From assembly GCA_021776135.1 (NCBI GenBank), contig JAJFGL010000056.1, positions 62,001-126,000 of the forward strand: a stretch of 64,000 nucleotides of DNA, in the 5' to 3' direction. The position numbers were made by a program, and so were the translations under genes. Shown piece by piece: positions 41,052 through 50,200 of this stretch. Position 1 is the stretch's first letter; each line of letters begins with the position of its first letter. The DNA comes from Kiloniellaceae bacterium. GTDB taxonomy: Bacteria > Pseudomonadota > Alphaproteobacteria > Kiloniellales > J153. A model generated the notes under the pieces. It had not been told where the DNA came from. It made no database searches and was given only the letters and a program-made list of their open reading frames with translations.

Positions 41052-42350
41052 CTAAGCCATCGCGCGGCAGGCGGCATCTAGGATGCGCAGGGTGTCCTCT
41101 AATTCCGCCGCGCCGTGCGCGGCCGAGAAGAATCGCCTGCCGCCGGGCAGCGCGTAAATACCGCGCTTCATGCATTCGGCATCCAGCCTGCGCATGGCCG
41201 CGCCGTCGCCGGCCATGATGTCGGCCTGGGTCTCTGGGCGTTTAGTCATAAAAAGAATCTGCCAAAGAGAGCCCGTGTTCTCGACCAAGGCCGGCAGACC
41301 ATGCCGGTCGAGCACCTTCTGGCATTCGCCGCACGCTATATCCGCGAAGCCGTTCAGGCGGTCGTAGGTCCCGGGCCGGGCCAGTTCGTCAAGTATGGCG
41401 AGGGTCGCCGCGGCCGCCACCGGGTTCCCATGCAAAGTCCCATTGAAGTAGACGTAGTTTGGCTCACCTTTTCGGTGCGGGTCGCAAAGATCCAAGACAT
41501 CGGCCCGGCCGGCGACGCAAGACAAAGGCCCACCGGCGCCGATGACCTTGCCGAAGCTCGCCAGGTCCGGCGTGACATCGTAGTGGACCTGAGCACCGCC
41601 ATAGGCGAGGCGAAATCCGGTCACCACCTCGTCGAAAATGAGCAGCACCCCGTTTTGATCGCATATACGGCGGAGCGCTTGAAGAAATTCGGGCCGCGCG
41701 GGAATAATCCGCTGCACCGGCTCGACGATGATCGCGGCCAGATCTTCGCGGTGTGTTTTCACGATCCGCTCGACGGCCTCGGCATCGTTGTAAGGCGCGA
41801 CCAGCATGGTTGAGCGGGTGCCGGCCGGCCGGCCGGCGGTATCGTCCTGGCCGTGCAAGTCGTTGCCCAGGGCCGTGGGAAAGGTCGAGGTCAAGGCGTA
41901 ATCGTGGTTGCCGTGATAGGCGCCCTCGAACTTCAGGATCAAATCCCGACCGGTAAAGGCACGGGCCAGGCGCATGGCGTAGGCCGTGGCCTCCGAGCCG
42001 GTGGTGGCATAGACGATCTTCTCGGCGCAGGGGATATCGTGCACAAGGCGCACCGCCAGGCGGATGGCTGGCTCGTTCAGGGTGCCGAACATGTGCATGC
42101 CGCGCGCCATCTGGCTTTGCGCGGCCTCGACCACGGCCGGATGGGAATGGCCCAGGATCAAGGCTCCCGCGCCGCCCACGTAATCGATATACTCCCGCCC
42201 CTCGACATCGCGCAGCCGCGCGCCCGAACCTTCAGCGAAGACGAAGCGGATGTCCTCCGGCAGGGCATAACCGCCGAGGCCGGCGCCCGGCAGCACGCAC
42301 TCGGCAAGCGCGAAAAGTTCGGCGTTGCCTTGGTTCGCAAGGGAGTCCAT
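41052..42350 (-). CDS. Class III aminotransferase, glutamate-1-semialdehyde aminomutase-like
   Basis: The 432-residue PLP enzyme has GSEATAYAMRLARA (cofactor loop), LLIFDEVVTGFR (Asp that contacts the PLP ring) and the Schiff-base lysine in ASFGKVIGAGGP near residue 265. The GKVIGGG-type motif points to the GSAM/HemL-like subgroup, yet the setting is catabolic and not tetrapyrrole-related. A role as amine:2-oxo acid transaminase or aminomutase is more likely. The start at 42350 has AAGGA seven bases upstream; longer in-frame reads run into the neighbouring gene. It is the last gene of the minus-strand catabolic operon. Confidence 0.85.
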   Translation of the reverse strand: MDSLANQGNAELFALAECVLPGAGLGGYALPEDIRFVFAEGSGARLRDVEGREYIDYVGGAGALILGHSHPAVVEAAQSQMARGMHMFGTLNEPAIRLAVRLVHDIPCAEKIVYATTGSEATAYAMRLARAFTGRDLILKFEGAYHGNHDYALTSTFPTALGNDLHGQDDTAGRPAGTRSTMLVAPYNDAEAVERIVKTHREDLAAIIVEPVQRIIPARPEFLQALRRICDQNGVLLIFDEVVTGFRLAYGGAQVHYDVTPDLASFGKVIGAGGPLSCVAGRADVLDLCDPHRKGEPNYVYFNGTLHGNPVAAAATLAILDELARPGTYDRLNGFADIACGECQKVLDRHGLPALVENTGSLWQILFMTKRPETQADIMAGDGAAMRRLDAECMKRGIYALPGGRRFFSAAHGAAELEDTLRILDAACRAMA

Positions 42351-42364
42351 GGCGGTATTCCTTC

Positions 42365-43468
42365 TCATTGGTAGACGGCGAGCGGATCGCCAAGTACGAT
42401 CTCGTCCGGGCTGACCCCGAGGCCCGGCCGTTCGGAGGGCGCGAGGCGGGCGTTCTCGCGCACGGGCCCATCGGGCGCGACGCGCGGCGTGACATAGCCC
42501 GAGAGATCGCAGGTATTGAGCAGATAGCGCGGCGGCGTCGTAATCGCGAGATGCGCGAGCGCCGCGGTCGTAATATCGGAACCCCAGGTGTCCTCGATCG
42601 TCATCATGGTTTTCAGGTGCAGACAAAGATCGCGGCCTCGGCGCGCGGCGCTCAAGCCGCCGAATTTCGACAGCTTCAGCGCCACCACATCCATACAGCC
42701 CAGGGCATGAGCCTTGAGTAGCGAGCCCATGTCGTGGGCGCTCTCGTCGATCTTCATGGCGATACCGGCTACCTTGCGGACCTCGGCGCAGGCTTCCAGG
42801 CTCTCGCAGGGTTGCTCCAGCATGATATCGAGATCGCGCACCGCCTGGGCGGCCCGGATCGCGGTCAGGGTGGTCGCGCCGCAGTTCCAATCGGCATAGA
42901 CCAGCGGCCCCGGCCCAACCGCATCGCGCACGGCGCGGATGCGCGCCACATCGGCTTGCCAATCCTCATCCGCCCCGACCTTGACTTGAAACTGGCGGAT
43001 GCCCTGGGCGTAGGCGGTCGCGGCAATTCCCGCCATGACGTCCGGCTCGACGCAAGTGATCGAATGATAGAGCGGCGCGCTGTCCATTTGGCGGCCGCCA
43101 AGCAAGCGGTAGAGCGGCATGGCTGCGGCCTTGGCCGTCAGATCCCAAAGCGCCATGTCGAGCGCCGACTTGGCATAAACGTGGCCTTGCAGGAAAGCAT
43201 CGCATCGCGCCATGAGGGCCTCCGGCCCGATGGGATCGGCGCCGATGAGAACCGGCGCCAGTTCCTCGATAACGGGCGCCACCCCGCGCGCGTAGGCAGG
43301 CAGATAGTGAGGGATCGGACAGACTTCGCCCCAACCCGTCAGGCCTTCGTCTGTATCGAGACGCAGAACGACGCTTTCGACCGTATCGCAGGTTTTCCCA
43401 CCTGCCATGCGGTAGGTCTCATGGCTGGTTAAGGGAACCTGCCAAAGGGTCATGCGTTGAATTTTCAT
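42365..43468 (-). CDS. Mandelate racemase/muconate-lactonizing (enolase superfamily) enzyme, HpbD-like
   Basis: The 367-residue enzyme has a lysine in RQFQVKVG, metal ligands D in YADWN, E in MLEQPC and D/E in KIDESA, and a late lysine in KLSKFGG. GHVYAKSALDMALWDL and EDTWGSDITTAALAHLA look like the hydroxyproline-betaine epimerase (HpbD) and cis-3-hydroxyproline dehydratase subgroup. It would epimerise or dehydrate an amino-acid-like substrate after proton abstraction. It overlaps the paralogous next gene by four bases (ATGA), so both are made from one mRNA. The exact substrate is unknown. Confidence 0.82.
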   Translation of the reverse strand: MKIQRMTLWQVPLTSHETYRMAGGKTCDTVESVVLRLDTDEGLTGWGEVCPIPHYLPAYARGVAPVIEELAPVLIGADPIGPEALMARCDAFLQGHVYAKSALDMALWDLTAKAAAMPLYRLLGGRQMDSAPLYHSITCVEPDVMAGIAATAYAQGIRQFQVKVGADEDWQADVARIRAVRDAVGPGPLVYADWNCGATTLTAIRAAQAVRDLDIMLEQPCESLEACAEVRKVAGIAMKIDESAHDMGSLLKAHALGCMDVVALKLSKFGGLSAARRGRDLCLHLKTMMTIEDTWGSDITTAALAHLAITTPPRYLLNTCDLSGYVTPRVAPDGPVRENARLAPSERPGLGVSPDEIVLGDPLAVYQ

Positions 43469-44571
43469 TGGTAAACCGCAAACGGATCGCCGAGCATTTC
43501 ATCATCGGGAACGATGCCGTGCCCCGGCGTGTCGCTAACGGTCAGTTTGCCGTTTACATTCCGCGCGCCTTGCCCCGGCGCCATATCGATGGTCAGCATG
43601 TCCTGACAGGCCCATGTACCAAGGCGAAACTCTTGAGGAATGGTCTGGGCCAGGTGGGCTGCTTCCGTATCGGCCAGAACCGACCCGCCGGTCGCCATAA
43701 CGTATATTTGCATGCCATGGGCCAGCGCCACATCTCGCATACGGGCGGCTTTGGTCAGGCCGCCAACGCGGTTCAACTTGATGCCGAACACCTCCGCCAG
43801 CCCATCACGGGCAATACGGGTTGCGTCTTGCAATGTGACCAGGCTTTCATCGACACTGATCGGTGTCGAGGTGATTTTCCTGAGGGCCGCGATATCGTCC
43901 AGCGTTTCGCAAGGCTGTTCAACCGTGATGCCAAGATCGGCCACGTTATTCATGACGATTGAGGCTTCGCGCCGCGTCCACGCGCGGTTTACGTCATAAA
44001 GAAAGCGTTCGCCCGGTAAGCGGTTTTCTTCAAGAAACCGGATGCGGGCGATGTCTTTTTCGATATCCCCGCCAACTTTACAGGAATGGGCTTTATATCC
44101 GCGCCGGCGATAACTTTCGACAATCCTGAGCATATATTCCGGTTCGCCCGTAGATACCGACGATGCAATCCATGTTCCTTCCTCATCGCGCCCGCCAAGC
44201 ATATCGGCAATCGGCAAACCTGCTGCTTGTCCGGCAATATCCCAGCAGGCAAGATCTATGGGCGCCTTGGCATAGAAATGGCCCGGCAGGCAGAGGTCCA
44301 TCGCCCGCTCGACATGGGCCAAGCGGCGGGGGTCCTGCCCAAGGATAGCAGACGCCATGGTTTCAATTCCCGCCCTGATGCCAGGGCCATGCGCCGGTAC
44401 ATAGGTATGTCCCCATGGCGTGCCTTCACCCCAGCCAAGGATGCCCGCATCCGTTTCGATCTTGACGAATGTCGCATCCAGCACCTCGAATTTCAGCCGC
44501 CCACCGGAAAGCCAATAGGGATGGCTTAGCGGCAGGTCTTTTTGGAAGACTGAAATTTTGACGATCTTCAT
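43465..44571 (-). CDS. Second enolase-superfamily (MR/MLE) enzyme
   Basis: The 368-residue protein is a paralogue of the previous enzyme with the same frame: K in AHSCKVGG, D in YDVNRAW, E in TVEQPC, D/E in SVDESLV and K in IKLNRVGG. The catalytic-loop details differ (CKVGG in place of VKVG), so it probably acts on a different stereoisomer or a later intermediate. Both flanking junctions are ATGA overlaps. Two tandem MR/MLE genes with a Rieske oxygenase are typical of betaine or sugar-acid catabolism. Confidence 0.82.
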   Translation of the reverse strand: MKIVKISVFQKDLPLSHPYWLSGGRLKFEVLDATFVKIETDAGILGWGEGTPWGHTYVPAHGPGIRAGIETMASAILGQDPRRLAHVERAMDLCLPGHFYAKAPIDLACWDIAGQAAGLPIADMLGGRDEEGTWIASSVSTGEPEYMLRIVESYRRRGYKAHSCKVGGDIEKDIARIRFLEENRLPGERFLYDVNRAWTRREASIVMNNVADLGITVEQPCETLDDIAALRKITSTPISVDESLVTLQDATRIARDGLAEVFGIKLNRVGGLTKAARMRDVALAHGMQIYVMATGGSVLADTEAAHLAQTIPQEFRLGTWACQDMLTIDMAPGQGARNVNGKLTVSDTPGHGIVPDDEMLGDPFAVYQ

Positions 44572-45665
44572 GGGACCGCCACGATATTGCCGACGTGGCG
44601 CTTGGCGACGAAGGCTTCTTGCGCCTCGGCCAGCTTCGCCAGGGGATAGGTGGCGGCCAGAAGCGGCTTTATCTCGCCACGCTCGATGTAGCCGACGAGA
44701 TCGGCGAAGACGCCGGGCGGTACGACGGTCGCGCCGGTGAAAGTTAGATCGCGCAGGTAGAAAGTCCTCAGGTCGAACTCCACCATGGGCCCCGCGATGG
44801 CGCCGGCGCAGGTGTAACGGCCGCCGCGCGCCAGTACATCGATGAACTGGGGCCACATCCCGCCGCCGACCACATCGGCGACGACGGTTACCGTGTCCCG
44901 GCCGATTGCCCCCAGAAGCGCCGCTTTCAGATCGTCCGGCGCGCGGGGCAGCACGGCGTCGGGACCGACCGCGGCGACGGCCTGGGCTTTGGACCCGCCG
45001 CACAGGGCGACGGTTTTCGCGCCGCGCCGCTTGGCGAGTTGGATGAGCGCCGACCCCACCCCGCCCGAGGCGCCGGGGATGAGCACGATATCGGCGGCGC
45101 CCACGCCGGCGCGGTTCAGCATGTTCTCGGCGGTAACGTAGGAGGTCGCGAAACTAGCCAGCTCCGCATGAGACAGGCCGCTTTCGACCGGATGGACGTT
45201 GCGGAAATCGGCCTTGGTGTATTGGGCAAAGCCACCGTCGCACTCGGAACCGAAGTAGCCGCACTTATCTTGATCGAGCGGATGATCCCAATCCCGCAGC
45301 CAGGTGTCGATCAGGACACGCTTGCCGATCAAACCGATGCCACTATCGCCGCCCGCCGCGACAACTGTGCCGCAGACATCGGCGCCCTGAATGCGCGGGA
45401 AGTCGATCGCCGCCGCGCCCCAACCAGAGTCCTCGTCCGCGGCCTGGCCGGCGGCGTCGCCGGTCGTCGGCCCCGAAACTTTCTTGGAATACCAGGCGGT
45501 GCGGGTGTTCACGTCGGTGTTGTTCAAGCCGCAGGCATGGACCTCGATCAAGACCTCGTCCAGGCCGGGCACCGGCACCGGCCAGTCATCGCGGTAGACA
45601 AGCTTGTCGGGCCCGCCATGGCCGGTCAGCACTACGGCGCGCATGGTTTTGGGGAGATCAGACAT
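44568..45665 (-). CDS. MDR-family (zinc alcohol dehydrogenase/quinone reductase-like) oxidoreductase
   Basis: The 365-residue protein has a GroES-like N-terminal half (VLIEVHACGLNNTDVNTR) and a Rossmann half with PGASGGVGSALIQLA near residue 200. Catalytic-zinc positions are partly kept (IQGADVCGTVVAAG; DKCGYFGSECDG). It probably oxidises an alcohol or reduces an enone intermediate using NAD(P)H. The ATG overlaps the Rieske gene by eight bases, so it belongs to the same operon. The substrate cannot be told. Confidence 0.82.
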   Translation of the reverse strand: MSDLPKTMRAVVLTGHGGPDKLVYRDDWPVPVPGLDEVLIEVHACGLNNTDVNTRTAWYSKKVSGPTTGDAAGQAADEDSGWGAAAIDFPRIQGADVCGTVVAAGGDSGIGLIGKRVLIDTWLRDWDHPLDQDKCGYFGSECDGGFAQYTKADFRNVHPVESGLSHAELASFATSYVTAENMLNRAGVGAADIVLIPGASGGVGSALIQLAKRRGAKTVALCGGSKAQAVAAVGPDAVLPRAPDDLKAALLGAIGRDTVTVVADVVGGGMWPQFIDVLARGGRYTCAGAIAGPMVEFDLRTFYLRDLTFTGATVVPPGVFADLVGYIERGEIKPLLAATYPLAKLAEAQEAFVAKRHVGNIVAVP

Positions 45666-46740
45666 CGACGGCCTCGCGCATCCATTCGTGCAGTTTCGCG
45701 ATCGAGTGTTCGGAGTCGATGCCCTCATCCGGATTGAGTACCAGGGGCCCTGGCCGGTAACCCATGGACCCCAGGCCGCGCTGTACCCGCTTCACCAGCT
45801 CAAGGTCTTCGGAAAATGTCGTGTCGCGATCGAGGTCGATCACCTTCTGAAGGCTGTCGTCCACCACCCCGTCGCGCGAGTACCAACCCCGATAGACGCG
45901 CGTGTCCGCCACCGAAATAGGCCGCCAGTGATAAGTGTTGACCAGGCCCGATGGATAGATCTGGAGGCTGAAGGATGGCCAAAGAAAGAACGACCCATAG
46001 TCCGAACCGGAGGTATCGTACCAGGCGGTCTCGCCCACTTGCGCCTTGGCCGTGTGCTGCAGGCATTTGGCCGTCCCGAATGCCCGGATGTTATAGCTCT
46101 TGGTATCGATGACGCCGGAGGCGAAGGTCGGGTGCACAACCTTGCAATGATAACACTCGTTGTAGTTCTCGACCGCCACCAACCAGTTGCAATATTCCTG
46201 TGTGTCGTGTTCCTGCGCGAAAGCACGCTCTTCGATATCGGGGCAAAGTGCGAGTATTTCTTGTTCGACGCCGGGAAACGTCTTCGCCATCGGCAAGGCT
46301 TGAGGGTCGAGATTGACGAAGATGAAACCGCAGAAGACCTCCAGCTTGACTTCGGTCAAACAAATGGCCGCGCCGTCGAAGCCCGGCAGATTCCGCGTTC
46401 GAGGCGCATTGCGCAGCTTGCCGTCGAGATTGTAGGACCAGGCGTGATAGGGGCAGACTACAAGACGCGTACGCCCTGCGCCTTCGAGCAAGGCATGTCC
46501 GCGGTGCTGGCAGACATTGAAAAAACAGCGCGCCTCGCCATCCCGGCCCCGAATCACGAAAAGATCCTGATCGAGTACGGAGAAGGTCAGATAATCGCCG
46601 GTTTCGGGAATACGGCTTAGATGGCAGGCGAACTGCCACGACCGGTGGAACAATCTATCGCGCGCTTGGGCGTAAACCTCCAGCGCCGTATAGTAGCGCC
46701 CGGCAAGAGCGCGCACCTGAACCTCTGCCGTATCGCCCAT
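45658..46740 (-). CDS. Rieske non-heme iron oxygenase, alpha subunit
   Basis: The 360-residue protein has the Rieske [2Fe-2S] ligands C77-x-H79 and C96-x2-H99 (CQHRG and CPYHAW). The catalytic iron site has histidines in NYNECYHCKVVHP near 205-210 and a later Asp in DLDRDTTFSEDLE. Length and spacing fit the GbcA/Stc2/carnitine-oxygenase type that demethylates or cleaves quaternary amines, more than ring-hydroxylating dioxygenases. GGGAGGATG before the ATG supports the start. No reductase gene is adjacent, so it must borrow one from elsewhere. First gene of the operon. Confidence 0.85.
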   Translation of the reverse strand: MGDTAEVQVRALAGRYYTALEVYAQARDRLFHRSWQFACHLSRIPETGDYLTFSVLDQDLFVIRGRDGEARCFFNVCQHRGHALLEGAGRTRLVVCPYHAWSYNLDGKLRNAPRTRNLPGFDGAAICLTEVKLEVFCGFIFVNLDPQALPMAKTFPGVEQEILALCPDIEERAFAQEHDTQEYCNWLVAVENYNECYHCKVVHPTFASGVIDTKSYNIRAFGTAKCLQHTAKAQVGETAWYDTSGSDYGSFFLWPSFSLQIYPSGLVNTYHWRPISVADTRVYRGWYSRDGVVDDSLQKVIDLDRDTTFSEDLELVKRVQRGLGSMGYRPGPLVLNPDEGIDSEHSIAKLHEWMREAVDV

Positions 46741-46750
46741 GACATCCTCC

Positions 46751-47659
46751 CTATCCAAGCGCCCCCAGGCGCGTATCCTCTTCGTAAATGCCGGCTGCGA
46801 GACGCTCGGCATGGAACGCTTCGATGCGCGCTTGGGCGTCCTCTCCCGCCCGGGCGACGAGCAGGGCGATTAGCGCCTCCAAAAGGGCCGTCACGGCGGC
46901 CTGCGACTGAAAGAACTGCGGTGTGTGCGTGGGACAGATCAGCGCTTGATCGGCCTCGCGCGCCAAGGGCGAGGTCACGCTATCGGTGATCCCGATCACC
47001 CGCGCCCCACGGCGCTTGGCCATGCGCACGGCGGCCATGGTTTCCGCGCGGTAAGGCTGGAACGTCAGGGCGATCATCAGGTCGTCCCCGCCAACAGTCG
47101 CCAGATCGTCGATCGGATGCGAACCATGCCGGGGAATTGGAACCATATGCCCGAAGGCCATGCGCGTTACGTACCAGAACTGATGCGCCAGGTTGTAAGC
47201 CGAACCCAAACCCAACACATAGACGGTCTTGGCCTCTAGGATCGCGTCGCAGGTTTTCTCAAGCACCGCGACATCCTGTTTCTGAAATCCGCGCTCGACA
47301 TTATCGGCGATGGCCGCCGCCATGCCGCCCAGAATCGCGGCCGAACCGCCTTTCGCCGCCATGACTTGCAGCCAGCGGGCGCGGTCGCGAAACCCGCCCA
47401 GGCCGTCGGTGACCACGAAGTCGCGGAAACGCTCGCGCATCTCGTCATAGCCATCGAAGCCGATTTGGCGGGCCAGGCGGACGAAGGCGTTGGGATGGAC
47501 CGAGGTCTTGATGGCCAGGGCGCGCATCGAGAGAACTCCGGCCTCGCGCGGATGATCGATGATGTGCCGGGCCGCCGCCTGCAAGGCCGGCGACAACCCG
47601 GAAAAGGCCTCCGTCAGAGCGGCGATCGTGGCCTTGGCTGTGTCGGGCGGTGAGCTCAT
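46751..47659 (-). CDS. RpiR-family transcriptional regulator (HTH plus SIS domain)
   Basis: The 302-residue protein has an N-terminal HTH_6 domain (RALAIKTSVHPNAFVRLARQ near 45-65) and a C-terminal SIS domain (TVYVLGLGSAYNLAHQF near 130; ALTFQPYRAETMAAV and RVIGITDSVTSPLA later). SIS domains sense phosphosugars or related metabolites. It lies immediately upstream of the Rieske operon, 10 bases away on the same strand, and divergent from the flavoprotein gene. A 25-bp dyad in the divergent spacer is its likely operator. It probably controls both directions. Confidence 0.88.
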   Translation of the reverse strand: MSSPPDTAKATIAALTEAFSGLSPALQAAARHIIDHPREAGVLSMRALAIKTSVHPNAFVRLARQIGFDGYDEMRERFRDFVVTDGLGGFRDRARWLQVMAAKGGSAAILGGMAAAIADNVERGFQKQDVAVLEKTCDAILEAKTVYVLGLGSAYNLAHQFWYVTRMAFGHMVPIPRHGSHPIDDLATVGGDDLMIALTFQPYRAETMAAVRMAKRRGARVIGITDSVTSPLAREADQALICPTHTPQFFQSQAAVTALLEALIALLVARAGEDAQARIEAFHAERLAAGIYEEDTRLGALG

Positions 47660-47662
47660 TGT

Positions 47663-47687
47663 GTATCAGTTTCATTGACAATGATAC
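47663..47687. promoter_or_regulatory. Nested palindrome, probable RpiR operator
   Basis: GTATCA (47663) and TGATAC (47682) form an outer inverted repeat. Within it lies a perfect 13-base palindrome, TCATTG-A-CAATGA (47672-47684). The dyad sits between the divergent regulator and flavoprotein genes, where a shared operator is expected. Confidence 0.65.
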
Positions 47688-47738
47688 GTTTGTACTATTT
47701 TATACGGGCAAAATTAGGGGAAGGCAAGAGGCACGCGC

Positions 47739-50174
47739 ATGGAGACGCAGGCACGGGTCGTGATTATCGGCGGCGGCGTCATGGGCTGCGCCCTTGCCTA
47801 TCACCTGTGCAAGGAAGGCTGGAACGACGTCATCCTGCTTGAGAAGGCGGAGCTCACTTCCGGCTCGACCTGGCACGCGGCGGGTCAGATCACCCATTCC
47901 GTATCGCACCACGGCCTCGCCAAGATCGCCGCCTACGGGACCCAGCTTTATCCCCGCCTGGAAGAGGAAACGGGCCAGTCCTGCTCCTGGCACGGATGCG
48001 GCAGCCTGCGGGTCGCCTATGAGGACGCCGAGGTCGATTGGCTGCGCTACACCCTTTCGGTCGGGCGCGGACTGGGCCACGAGATGGAAATCGTCGGCCC
48101 TGACCGCATCCGCGAATTGCACCCCTTCTATAACCTCGACGGCATAAAGGCGGCGCTGCACACCCCCCATGACGGTCATGTGGACCCGGCGGGCGTGACC
48201 TTCGGCATGGCGGCGGGCGCCCGCCGGATGGGCGCCAAGATCATCCGCCACAACCGCGCGACCGGCCTTGCCGCCAAGCCGAACGGCGAATGGCTGGTCC
48301 ATACCGAAAAGGGCGATATCGCCTGCGAGATCGTCGTCAATGCCGGCGGCACCTTTGCCCGCCAGATCGGCAAGTGGGCGGGTCTCGACCTGCCAATCGC
48401 CAATCTTCTCCATCATTATCTGATTACCGAGCCGGTGCCGCAATTCCAGGATCTCGACACCGAACTGCCGGTGGTGCGCGACGACCGCGAGGTCTCCGGC
48501 TACATCCGCATGGAGCAGAAGTCGGGCCTTATCGGTATTTACGAGAAAGCCAAGGCCACCACCGTGTGGGACGACGGAACCCCGTGGGACGCGGAGAGCG
48601 AGCTGTTCGAGCCTGACTACGACCGCATCATGCCGTGGCTCGAAAACGCCATGGCGCGTATGCCGGTCTTCGCGGATCTGGGCATCAAGCGGGTCGTGCA
48701 TGGCGCCATCACCCATCCGCCGGACGGCAATATGCTGCTCGGGCCCTCGGGGATGCGGAATTTCTGGCTCTGCTGCGGCTCTCAGGTCGGGATCGCCTGG
48801 GGGCCGGGCGCCGGCAAGTATCTGGCGCAATGGATGGTGCACGGCGCGGCCGACATTTCCATGGCGAGCTTCGATCCGCGCCGTTTCGGCGCCCGAATCG
48901 ACGACAGCTACCGCATCGCCAAGGCCAAGGAAGACTATCTTCTGCGCCACGAAATTCCCTTTCCCCAACTCGACCGGCCCGGATGCCGGCCCTCCCATTC
49001 CAAAACCTCGCCGCTTTACGAGGTGCTCAAGGAAAGAGGCGCGGTCTATCAGGACGTCTACGGTTGGGAGCGGCCCTATTGGTACGCGGAGAACGGCGTT
49101 CCCCAAGAGCACATCCATTCGTTCCGGCGTTCGGCCCTCCATGAGATCGTCGGGGCGGAGGTGCGGGGCTTGCGCGCGGCGGCGGGCCTCGCCGATCTGA
49201 CCGCCTTCGCCAAGTTGGAAATTCACGGCGCCGATGCGGCCGCCTTTCTAGAGCGCGTGTCGTCGAACCGGCTGCCGAAGCAGACCGGTTCGGTGTCGCT
49301 CACCTATTTCATCAACGCCAACGGCCGGACCGAAGGCGAGGCGACCTTGGTCAGGCTCGCCGGGGACCGCTTCTACGCCGTCTACGCGGCGGTCAAGGAA
49401 TACGCCCTTCTCGATTGGCTCGAGACGCAGCGTCAGGCCAGCGAGGCCGTCGCTTTCGACAACCTCTCCGAAGCCACTGGCGTCCTCATGCTGGCGGGGC
49501 CCGCCAGCCGCGCCATCCTGTCTGCCTGCACGGACACCGCCCTCGACAACGCCGCGTTCCGCTGGCTTTCGGCCCAAGACATCGCGGTCGCGGGCGTCGA
49601 AGCCGTGCGCGCCATGCGGGTCACCTATACCGGCGAACTCGGTTGGGAGCTGCATGTTCCCATGGCCGGCATGGGCGCGGTCTATGATGCGCTTGCCGCC
49701 GCCGGCGAAGCGCGGGGCATGGTTCACGTCGGCGCCGCCGCGCTCAACGCCATGCGCATGGAGAAAGGTTATAAGTCCGGCCACGAAGTCACCAACGAGG
49801 TCACACTCGCCGAGGCCGAGCTAACCCGCTTCGCCCGGCCGTCGGGATTCCAGGGCGACGAGATCAGCCTTGCCGGGCCCAAAAAATGGGTGCTTGCCTG
49901 TCTCCAGCTTGAAGAACCTTCCGCCGGCCAGCCGAACGCCGATCCGCTCGGTTCCGAATCGGTCTGGGCGAAGGGGAAATGTGTCGGCGCGATCTCTTCG
50001 GGCGGTTTCGGATATGGTGTCGATGCCTACATCGCCTGGGCCTATATTGAGCCGTCTTCCGTCGCCGCCGGCGCGAAACTAGAAGTCATGGTTCTGGGCC
50101 AAGCGCGTCGCGCGCGTGTCCTGGATGGACCAGTCTGGGACCCAGAAAACGCGCGCCCGCGCGCCGAGGGATAA
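47739..50174 (+). CDS. FAD-dependent dimethylglycine/sarcosine dehydrogenase-like protein with GcvT domain
   Basis: The 811-residue protein has an N-terminal FAD-binding oxidoreductase half (VVIIGGGVMGCALAYHL; SGSTWHAAGQI is the family signature) and a C-terminal aminomethyltransferase (GcvT) half (RVTYTGELGWELHVP; ALNAMRMEKGYKSG). This fusion oxidises N-methyl groups of dimethylglycine or sarcosine and passes the one-carbon unit to tetrahydrofolate. In this cluster it would finish demethylation begun by the Rieske oxygenase. It is divergent from the RpiR gene and followed closely by the carboxymuconolactone decarboxylase-like gene. Confidence 0.88.
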   Translation: METQARVVIIGGGVMGCALAYHLCKEGWNDVILLEKAELTSGSTWHAAGQITHSVSHHGLAKIAAYGTQLYPRLEEETGQSCSWHGCGSLRVAYEDAEVDWLRYTLSVGRGLGHEMEIVGPDRIRELHPFYNLDGIKAALHTPHDGHVDPAGVTFGMAAGARRMGAKIIRHNRATGLAAKPNGEWLVHTEKGDIACEIVVNAGGTFARQIGKWAGLDLPIANLLHHYLITEPVPQFQDLDTELPVVRDDREVSGYIRMEQKSGLIGIYEKAKATTVWDDGTPWDAESELFEPDYDRIMPWLENAMARMPVFADLGIKRVVHGAITHPPDGNMLLGPSGMRNFWLCCGSQVGIAWGPGAGKYLAQWMVHGAADISMASFDPRRFGARIDDSYRIAKAKEDYLLRHEIPFPQLDRPGCRPSHSKTSPLYEVLKERGAVYQDVYGWERPYWYAENGVPQEHIHSFRRSALHEIVGAEVRGLRAAAGLADLTAFAKLEIHGADAAAFLERVSSNRLPKQTGSVSLTYFINANGRTEGEATLVRLAGDRFYAVYAAVKEYALLDWLETQRQASEAVAFDNLSEATGVLMLAGPASRAILSACTDTALDNAAFRWLSAQDIAVAGVEAVRAMRVTYTGELGWELHVPMAGMGAVYDALAAAGEARGMVHVGAAALNAMRMEKGYKSGHEVTNEVTLAEAELTRFARPSGFQGDEISLAGPKKWVLACLQLEEPSAGQPNADPLGSESVWAKGKCVGAISSGGFGYGVDAYIAWAYIEPSSVAAGAKLEVMVLGQARRARVLDGPVWDPENARPRAEG

Positions 50175-50200
50175 CGCCGTAAACCGTTAGGAGCATGAGC

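Noticed and set aside
41052-42962. A 636-residue version of the aminotransferase
   Set aside because: The extra N-terminal part lies entirely within the neighbouring MR/MLE gene in another frame; the family start and ribosome site are at 42350.
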